Source: CAZZHG01 sp964653655 (lineage in GTDB: Bacteria; Bdellovibrionota; FAC87; UBA2466). Taken from it: a stretch of 19,073 nucleotides of DNA. Positions within the stretch are counted from its first letter, which is position 1; the number at the start of each line of letters is the position of its first letter. The stretch is from assembly GCA_964653655.1 (NCBI GenBank), contig CAZZHG010000092.1, positions 1-19,073 on the forward strand, read 5' to 3'. Positions 14,080-19,073 of the stretch are shown in pieces. The notes below the pieces were generated by a model that made no database searches, was not told where the DNA came from, and saw only the letters and a list, made by a program, of their open reading frames with translations. The translations under genes were made by a program, and so were the position numbers.

Positions 14080-15332
14080 GGCGGAATCACCGCGCTGGAT
14101 AGGGATTGAACGGCGGCCGGCATCGAGGGATCGGGATTCAAGGCGCCCGAGGCAACCGACATTCTCGGAATCGGAACCACTTTGCCTGCGACATTACCGA
14201 AGCACTCGTACTGTTTTATGAATCCGACGCATTTCGGAGGGCAAGGCTGGAAGCAGTCTTTACCGCATGAGCACTTGCCGGTATCCGTGTCCGTGTTGAT
14301 GCAAACATCCGCACAGGAGCCGGGAACCATCGCCTCGGGGGGCGCGCAGTTGGTTCCGCACGCGGCGCTTTGGGTGGTTCGGAAAGTCGTCGTGCCGGCG
14401 TCCGTGACGATGTTGGGCGATTCGAACCGAATGAAACTCTGGATGACGCTTCCGTAGCTTAGAAAACCGAGGCCCAGCGCCGTTGCCCCCGTCTGTTGGC
14501 GGTTGAGCAGGTAGTTGGTGAAGTACTGGTTCATCGATTTCCAGGCGTTGGGAGTTCTCGTCTCGTGAGGAAGAAAGAGCTGGCCCATTCGGGAGGTCAG
14601 CATGTTTCGGCTCGTGAGCGGCCGCTGAAGATTGGCGTCGCAAGGAGCCAGGTCGTCGCGCCAGGCTGCGGGCTGGGAAAAGTCGCAATCCTTGATCCAA
14701 TCGGGCACTTGGGACTTGTTGCCTGCGCCTTTAGAGGCGCCGCCGACTCCGTCGTGACAGACCGTGCAACCGGAGGCCACCGCGTCGGCCGCGAGAGTCG
14801 CGGCTCTCGCCGCTTGAAGGTTGTTATTCAAAACGCTGCCGCCGTAACGGGCGGGGCCCCGGTTCGGCCAGTCCCATAGATCGTCGTAAAGCTGCCGGGT
14901 ATTCGTGATGTATTCCGGAGCGTCGATCGGGTTGTTGGTGCCGTTGGGCCGGGCGGGGTTACCGCGAGGCAAGCAGTGATCGTTCGCCGGATTCACGAAA
15001 CGGTAGGGGTGGGGACGGATGAATCCGCCCGGAGGTTGATTTTGCTCGTTGCCGAAAATCGCGGGGTTGAGGGCCTTGTCCGTGAACACGCAATTTTGAA
15101 GCAGCAAGGCGCTACGGGGAATCGTGGCGACGGTTCCGAGAACTGCTTTGTGCTCCTTCGTGAGATGTACGTCGAACCGGCCCTTCTTGGAGATTCGGCC
15201 GAAACCGCGAACGAAACTTCCCCACGCCACGGCGAGCGTCACGAGCATTCCGGCGGCTACGAGCACTTCGACGAGCGTATAACCGCCTTTGCCGAATACC
15301 CTCCGCCGGTTGCCGTTCTTAGAGGAAATCAT
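14076..15332 (-). CDS. Large Cys-rich pseudopilin containing a CXXCH motif
   Basis: This 418-residue protein has a class III prepilin signal, GKGGYTLVEVLVAAGM, with predicted cleavage between G17 and Y18 and Glu at mature position 5. It is long for a minor pilin. It has 16 Cys. One pair forms CTVCH at 189-193, the attachment motif for c-type haem, with Met residues 50-60 positions later (M244, M249) that could in principle be distal ligands. The C-terminal region holds a ladder of Cys at 325, 329, 340, 344, 354, 356, 360, 364, 368 and 377, mostly in C-x3-C steps. It is the first gene of the overlapped five-gene operon. Haem binding is a hypothesis; disulfides or chance are alternatives. No clear Shine-Dalgarno precedes the ATG. 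Confidence 0.88.
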   Translation of the reverse strand: MISSKNGNRRRVFGKGGYTLVEVLVAAGMLVTLAVAWGSFVRGFGRISKKGRFDVHLTKEHKAVLGTVATIPRSALLLQNCVFTDKALNPAIFGNEQNQPPGGFIRPHPYRFVNPANDHCLPRGNPARPNGTNNPIDAPEYITNTRQLYDDLWDWPNRGPARYGGSVLNNNLQAARAATLAADAVASGCTVCHDGVGGASKGAGNKSQVPDWIKDCDFSQPAAWRDDLAPCDANLQRPLTSRNMLTSRMGQLFLPHETRTPNAWKSMNQYFTNYLLNRQQTGATALGLGFLSYGSVIQSFIRFESPNIVTDAGTTTFRTTQSAACGTNCAPPEAMVPGSCADVCINTDTDTGKCSCGKDCFQPCPPKCVGFIKQYECFGNVAGKVVPIPRMSVASGALNPDPSMPAAVQSLSSAVIPP

Positions 15333-15362
15333 GGGGCCGTAGCACGGAATATACTACAGGCT

Positions 15363-15391
15363 ATGACTCGACTCACTCTATTGTGTAGAAT
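15363..15391 (+). promoter_or_regulatory. Candidate promoter giving a leaderless transcript
   Basis: ATGACT (15363-15368) and TAGAAT (15386-15391) are 17 nt apart. The ATG of the downstream gene begins at 15398, six bases after the -10 box, exactly where transcription should start. No Shine-Dalgarno is present. The whole divergent gap is 65 nt, so the promoter for the minus-strand pilin operon must overlap it. Confidence 0.4.
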
Positions 15392-15397
15392 CAGCCC

Positions 15398-16009
15398 ATG
15401 ACCTACGGGGAAGGATCGCCGAGTTCCACGCCGTTGCGCGGCTCGGCGTTGCTGGTCGTCATAATGGTGATCCTGATCGTGGCGTTGCTGATTCCGAGCA
15501 TACTCAGATCTTTCACTCTCAAGAACCAGACTCAGCTCAACTACCGCAACTCGGATGCGATGGACGCCGTGGTCCAGGCGATCGTTACGAAGTCGGTGTT
15601 CGAGTTAAGAGATATTTTCCAGAGGTATGGTGGGGGACCATTCCCCCAAGGGCCGCTTCCGGGCACTCCCGACGTCCGTTACACCCAGCTCCGGCCCCGG
15701 ATCTTCGCCAAGGGGGATCCCGCGTTTATCGTCGATGTTCGGCAGTTCGACGGAAACCTGTTCGGTCCCCGGAGGTTTCTCGCCCCGGAAGAGGATCCAC
15801 AGGTTTGGATCGCCGCCTTCGGGGCGGGCATCGGCAACAACGTCATGCCCCTGCGCGTGGTGACTCAGATTTGCCGGTTGGAGATTGCCGGCAGAGCCGT
15901 GCCCATCTTTCCCTTCAACATCGATCCGGTGAAGTGGAATCCATTGTGCCCGCCGAATCACCTGATCAACGTCAACTACACGGGTCTGATTCAGCGAAAT
16001 AATTTGTAG
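15398..16009 (+). CDS. PilX/GspK-type minor pilin-like protein
   Basis: This 203-residue protein starts with a short leader and a single hydrophobic helix, LRGSALLVVIMVILIVALLI. The pattern Arg-Gly then Ser-Ala-Leu is that of PilX and GspK, in which a hydrophobic residue replaces Glu at mature position 5 (here V20, if cleavage follows G15). The helix continues into a polar alpha segment and a Pro/Gly-rich domain with two Cys. It is divergent from the two pseudopilins and probably supplies the third component of the same minor-pilin set. Its stop is 3 nt from the stop of the convergent secreted-protein gene. GspK proteins are usually longer, so PilX is the nearer analogy. Confidence 0.78.
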   Translation: MTYGEGSPSSTPLRGSALLVVIMVILIVALLIPSILRSFTLKNQTQLNYRNSDAMDAVVQAIVTKSVFELRDIFQRYGGGPFPQGPLPGTPDVRYTQLRPRIFAKGDPAFIVDVRQFDGNLFGPRRFLAPEEDPQVWIAAFGAGIGNNVMPLRVVTQICRLEIAGRAVPIFPFNIDPVKWNPLCPPNHLINVNYTGLIQRNNL

Positions 16010-16012
16010 CGC

Positions 16013-16516
16013 TTATTTTGCGGCGAGCTTTGGGTCTTTTTCCTCGCGGGTGAGCGTGAGCTTGCCCGGGTCGCAGGTGACCGTGAGAACGAAAGCGTCG
16101 CCGATGCGAACGTCCTCCGACACCGGTTCCTCGATTTCGATCCATTTGGTGTCGTCGTTCGGATCTTTCACCTTGTACTTCTTGATCTTCGTGCGGGTTT
16201 CCATCAGGTCTTGCCGCTGCCATTGCACCGGGCACTTCGAGTAGCTCGCCGCAGGCCACGAGGTGTCGGTGGCCTTTTTGATCGTGAGCGAAATGACTCC
16301 GCTCTTGGAATCCTTGCCGCCCGAAAGGGCCTGGCCGACGGAGTAGTATCCGCTCGCTCCGTCTTTGGTGTTCTTGTACGTCTCGTCGTTACCGAAGATC
16401 ACCTGCGAGCCGTCCATGTACCATTTCTTGGCGAGCTCCGCGTCGATGGCTCCGCCGAACGCGGAATCGACCAAACTGAGTAGCGCCAGCGTCACGAATA
16501 AGAATAGCTTTTTCAT
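16013..16516 (-). CDS. Small secreted protein of unknown function
   Basis: The ATG at 16516 is chosen because AGAGGA lies just upstream and the product begins with a signal peptide (MKKLFLFVTLALLSLVDSAFG). An earlier in-frame ATG at 16534 would add six charged residues and spoil the signal. The 167-residue product has a mature domain of about 145 residues with two Cys (one in SKCPVQWQ, one in VTCDPGK), plus Lys/Asp-rich loops and alternating polar-hydrophobic strands suggesting a small beta-rich fold. I do not recognise a family. It converges on the PilX-like gene with a 3-nt gap and may be periplasmic or surface-exposed. Confidence 0.85.
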   Translation of the reverse strand: MKKLFLFVTLALLSLVDSAFGGAIDAELAKKWYMDGSQVIFGNDETYKNTKDGASGYYSVGQALSGGKDSKSGVISLTIKKATDTSWPAASYSKCPVQWQRQDLMETRTKIKKYKVKDPNDDTKWIEIEEPVSEDVRIGDAFVLTVTCDPGKLTLTREEKDPKLAAK

Positions 16517-16874
16517 GGGGTCCTCTCTCCTCATACATACCGAATTGGACTGGGGTGCGAAAAACCGTTGGGGTGTAGACTCATTGTATCAAAGGCGTGC
16601 CTGAATCACCACTTGACGCGCCAGGCAAGAATGGTTAAAAAACCAATCAATATAGAAACTTAACTAACTTCCGTTTAAGAATTTGGGGGCTGTATAAAAC
16701 GCGCGTTTCACTGTCCAGATCGGGGGCATACGAGCGGGTCCGGACGCTCCAATGCTTCCGAGAAGTTGCCCGGCCGACCGTCCATTTCCGGATCACTATT
16801 TTCGCCCGGCCGTACGGGGTTGGGAGGTGTTTCGGGCTGGGTTAGAATGGGGCGTCCGCCACCGGGAGAACCGC
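16517..16874. other. Regulatory gap before the Crp-like operon
   Basis: This 358-nt region holds no credible gene. It has an AT-rich centre (about 16630-16700). Visible elements are a TTGACG...TAAAAA promoter candidate, a TGGTT/AACCA inverted repeat at about 16632-16646, the perfect 12-bp palindrome AAACGCGCGTTT at 16697-16708 next to TATAAA (16693-16698), and a GAGCG/CGCTC hairpin at 16732-16749 containing GTCCGGAC. On the minus strand TACAAT (16588-16583) could be a -10 box for the secreted-protein gene, but no good -35 accompanies it. Confidence 0.5.
16613..16641 (+). promoter_or_regulatory. Candidate promoter for the Crp-like operon
   Basis: TTGACG (16613-16618) and TAAAAA (16636-16641) are 17 nt apart. 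The -35 is close to consensus and the -10 is poor. It would give a leader of about 225 nt that includes the palindrome at 16697. TATAAA at 16693-16698 is an alternative -10 without a recognisable -35. Confidence 0.3.
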
Positions 16875-17564
16875 ATGAAGACCGTTCAGTACCAATGGGA
16901 TCATCCGCATCTGGCCAAGTATAGAAAGGTGATTCCCCCCGGTAGTTATCTCTTCCGCCAGGGCGATCTCGGCTCCACGATGTACATCATCGCGAAGGGG
17001 ATCATTCAGCTGATGGCGGTTCGCGACGACGCGGAGCTGGTCGTCGCTTACGCGCAGGCCGGCGAGTTTCTGGGCGAGAAAGCCATCGTCAGCGACCAGC
17101 CCCACAAACGATTTTTTACGGCGATCGCCAAAAGCGAGGTTCAGTATCTCGAGCTCGATCTGGCGGCGCTCGCCGTAATCGAAGGAAGAAATCCGGATCT
17201 GTTCAAGGACATCTTCAAGGAGATGTTTCTGCTCGCCGCGCGCCGGCTGGATCAGGCGAACTATTTGAACCGCGTGCTTCGGTCCTCGAAAAACACCACG
17301 CGCCTTCTCAATCTTATTCTTCACTTCGCCATCTGCACCGGGCGCAAGCAGCCCCACGGCTGGGAGGTTTCGCTGACCGTGGATCGAATCCGCTACTTCA
17401 TCGACATGAGCCAGTTCGAAGTCGAGGAGTGCCTGAAGGCCCTCATCGGCAAAAAACTCCTCGTTCCCCAGGGAGAGGACTTCTACCTCATCCCCAACGA
17501 GCAAGCTTTACTTGCCGCCGTTCCTCTGCTGAAAGATTCCATGCCGAATCTGGAAGCGATCTGA
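16875..17564 (+). CDS. Crp/Fnr-family transcriptional regulator with cyclic-nucleotide-binding domain
   Basis: The ATG at 16875 has GGGAGAA 4 nt upstream, giving 229 residues; an upstream in-frame ATG at 16752 lacks a ribosome-binding site. The N-terminal beta-roll is recognisable from PPGSYLFRQGDLGSTMYII (21-39) and the phosphate-binding cassette FLGEKAIVSDQPHKRF (65-80). After the cassette's basic residues (K78, R79) comes Phe instead of the Ser or Thr usual in cAMP or cGMP binders, so the ligand may differ or be absent. A dimerisation helix follows (about 105-145), then a winged helix with VDRIRYFIDMSQFEVEECLKAL near residues 169-190. The next gene starts 7 nt downstream, so it probably regulates or is co-regulated with the flavoprotein. 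Confidence 0.9.
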   Translation: MKTVQYQWDHPHLAKYRKVIPPGSYLFRQGDLGSTMYIIAKGIIQLMAVRDDAELVVAYAQAGEFLGEKAIVSDQPHKRFFTAIAKSEVQYLELDLAALAVIEGRNPDLFKDIFKEMFLLAARRLDQANYLNRVLRSSKNTTRLLNLILHFAICTGRKQPHGWEVSLTVDRIRYFIDMSQFEVEECLKALIGKKLLVPQGEDFYLIPNEQALLAAVPLLKDSMPNLEAI

Positions 17565-17571
17565 GGAGCTC

Positions 17572-18585
17572 ATGGAAGGAAAAGTGAAATTGGTCATAGT
17601 GGGGGCGGGTCCCGCCGGCTTGAGCGTGGCCGCCGACGCCTCTTTCCACGAGCTGGGCGAAGTCTGCCTGCTGGAAAAAGGCACGAGCCACAACCAGACG
17701 GTTCTCCTCTATTACCCGGACGACAAGCGCGTGGATGCCGCCTACAAGGGCCAGGAAGCGATTTGCGCCGGAGTGCTCTGTTTCCGGGACACCACCAAGT
17801 CGCATTTTCTCGAGGTCGCCGATGAAATGCTCAAACTTTCGAATGCGAGAGTCCGTTACGGCTGTAACGTCGATTCCATCAAGAAAGCCGCGAGCGGAAA
17901 GTTTCTCGTCTCGACGGGAGACGGCGACGTGTTCGAGGCCACCCACGTCGTGATCACGACCGGGCGTATGGGAAAGCCGAATCGTCCGGACTATTTCTCC
18001 AAAGTTCCGGCGTCCGTCCGCAATTTACTTCAGTTCGATATCCGCGGGCTCAAGCCCGAGGGAAAGTCCGTTCTCGTCGTCGGAGGCGGTAATTCCGCCG
18101 TGGAGTTCGCCCTAAGTCTCGCGAAGAAAACTCGGGTCACCCTTTCTTACCGGGGTACGGAGTTCAAGCGGCTGAATCCGATGAACCTCACCCTTCTTCA
18201 GTCCGACCAGAAGCTGGGGAAAATCCGCGTGCTGCTTTCCTCCAACATTGAAAATGTCAGTGACGGCGGAGGTAAGGCTCTCGTGAAGTTCAAGGAAGGA
18301 ACCGAGGAAGCTTTCGATCACGTCATTTACGCAATCGGCGGAAGCAGTCCGGCGGCGTTTCTCTCGAACGCCGGTATCGAGCTGGACGAGCGGGGAAATC
18401 CGAAGCTCGACGAGTGGGGGCAGACCTCCGTGCCGAACCTCTACGTCGCCGGCGAGCTCGCCGTTCCCCAGGGCAAGGGCTCCATCATCGTAAGCTTCAA
18501 CACGGGAAAGCGCGTGGTTGAGGGGATCATGACCCGGCTGAATTTGGACCGCAAACCGGAGATGGTTTCACTCGTCGGCCACTAA
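17572..18585 (+). CDS. FAD/NAD(P)-dependent oxidoreductase, YpdA/thioredoxin-reductase-like
   Basis: This 337-residue flavoprotein has two dinucleotide-binding motifs, GAGPAG for FAD (11-16) and GGGNSA for NAD(P)H (171-176), and a C-terminal FAD motif ending VPNLYVAGELA. The order matches low-molecular-weight thioredoxin reductases, but no CxxC centre is present. LLEKG followed by a Tyr-Pro segment resembles YpdA, the bacillithiol-disulfide reductase family, or ferredoxin-NADP reductases of the same fold. The electron acceptor is therefore not predictable. A good ribosome-binding site (GAGGAG) lies between the regulator's stop and this ATG. It sits between a Crp-like regulator and a probable beta-propeller gene, suggesting control by a redox or nucleotide signal. 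Confidence 0.9.
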   Translation: MEGKVKLVIVGAGPAGLSVAADASFHELGEVCLLEKGTSHNQTVLLYYPDDKRVDAAYKGQEAICAGVLCFRDTTKSHFLEVADEMLKLSNARVRYGCNVDSIKKAASGKFLVSTGDGDVFEATHVVITTGRMGKPNRPDYFSKVPASVRNLLQFDIRGLKPEGKSVLVVGGGNSAVEFALSLAKKTRVTLSYRGTEFKRLNPMNLTLLQSDQKLGKIRVLLSSNIENVSDGGGKALVKFKEGTEEAFDHVIYAIGGSSPAAFLSNAGIELDERGNPKLDEWGQTSVPNLYVAGELAVPQGKGSIIVSFNTGKRVVEGIMTRLNLDRKPEMVSLVGH

Positions 18586-18586
18586 C

Positions 18587-19073
18587 ATGGATCTCTACTT
18601 CGGAACCGTCGTGCGAAAGGCGTCCATCCGCGAGGGGGGCCATCTTTACCGTCTCGACTGGCAACGAAAGAAGATCCTGAAATCGGTTCCCATTTTTCCC
18701 GAAAATCCGAGCCTCGATCACGATCCGAACCCGAGGGGGAACGCCCGGGGGTGCCGCGGGGTGCAAGTGGCGGGCGAAACGGTACTCGCCGCCAGTTATC
18801 ACACCGTGCATGCCTTCGATCTCGAGCTGAATCCGAGGGAGACTTTTTCCCATGAGCTGATGGCGGGGCTACACGAGATGACCGTTTCCGGCGCCGGCCG
18901 CATCTGGCTCGCGTCCACCGCTCTCGATGGCGCGCTGGAGTTCGACTGGGAGAAGGGAAGGCTTCTTCAGGAATTCTGGCCGCGGGAGAGGGAGAGCTTT
19001 CAGAAGCGGCTCGATCTGAAGCCGCTGCCCTTCAACAAGGCCGCCGATCAGAGGGCGGCGTTTCTGGGCGGAG
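18587..19073 (+). CDS. Probable beta-propeller protein, 3' end cut by window
   Basis: I translated this frame from the ATG at 18587, which follows the preceding stop by one base; it is open for 162 codons to the window edge. The sequence starts MDLYFGTVVRKASI and contains NPRGNARGCRGVQV, VLAASYHTVHAFDLEL and LHEMTVSGAGRIWLAST. Repeated strands with Asp turns resemble blades of a WD40, PQQ-like or six-bladed propeller. No signal peptide is present, so it is probably cytoplasmic. A precise family cannot be given from a fragment. It is probably co-translated with the flavoprotein, as its own ribosome-binding site is weak. Confidence 0.75.
   Translation, partial: MDLYFGTVVRKASIREGGHLYRLDWQRKKILKSVPIFPENPSLDHDPNPRGNARGCRGVQVAGETVLAASYHTVHAFDLELNPRETFSHELMAGLHEMTVSGAGRIWLASTALDGALEFDWEKGRLLQEFWPRERESFQKRLDLKPLPFNKAADQRAAFLGG

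Noticed and set aside
16752..16874. Upstream in-frame start for the Crp-like protein
   Set aside because: It lacks a ribosome-binding site, its 41 extra residues have no family counterpart, and GGGAGAA lies just before the ATG at 16875.
17572..18585. Classical thioredoxin reductase
   Set aside because: The two dinucleotide motifs fit, but there is no CxxC redox centre, so a YpdA-like or ferredoxin-reductase-like assignment is safer.

Overview
This is a gene-dense stretch of chromosome from a Gram-negative bacterium. It encodes pseudaminic acid synthesis, type IV pilin-like proteins and exported proteins, and GC is fairly high outside a few AT-rich promoter pockets. GreB has the extended N-terminus beginning MSKAFTKE, which I associate with deltaproteobacterial or Bdellovibrionota-type genomes; that placement is tentative. 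I see no phage, transposon, CRISPR, rRNA or tRNA sequence.

Left block (1-3597, minus strand): a pse operon read pseB, pseC, then a PseG protein whose C-terminus continues into a PseH-like GNAT acetyltransferase and runs off the left edge. Together these cover early and middle steps of pseudaminic acid (a sialic-acid-like sugar used on flagella, capsule or LPS). An AT-rich divergent promoter region (about 3680-3720) separates it from a secreted Gly/Tyr/Asn-rich low-complexity protein (3896-4768). That gene converges on a 51-residue, half-basic protein (4834-4989), with a near-perfect bidirectional terminator between them.

Middle block (5065-9403, plus strand): a conserved protein that may be AlkZ/YcaQ-related, greB, then a promoter plus a terminator-like hairpin lying in the leader of gltX (glutamyl-tRNA synthetase). 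gltX overlaps by 4 nt a membrane-embedded spermidine-synthase-like protein.

Right-centre block (9392-15332, minus strand): five genes linked end to end by start/stop overlaps. In transcription order they are a Cys-rich pseudopilin with a CXXCH motif, a second Cys-rich pseudopilin, a membrane protein of unknown function, a second membrane spermidine-synthase-like protein, and an acyltransferase-3-like membrane protein. A third pilin-like gene (PilX/GspK type, 15398-16009) diverges from the first pseudopilin and converges on a small secreted protein. The two spermidine-synthase-like proteins have both lost residues that the family normally uses for polyamine binding and catalysis. I consider this tightly coupled pilin plus modified-enzyme module the most likely undescribed system here.

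Right edge (16875-19073, plus strand): a Crp/Fnr-type regulator, a YpdA/thioredoxin-reductase-like flavoprotein without a CxxC centre, and the start of a probable beta-propeller protein, in a close-packed operon behind a 358-nt regulatory-looking gap.
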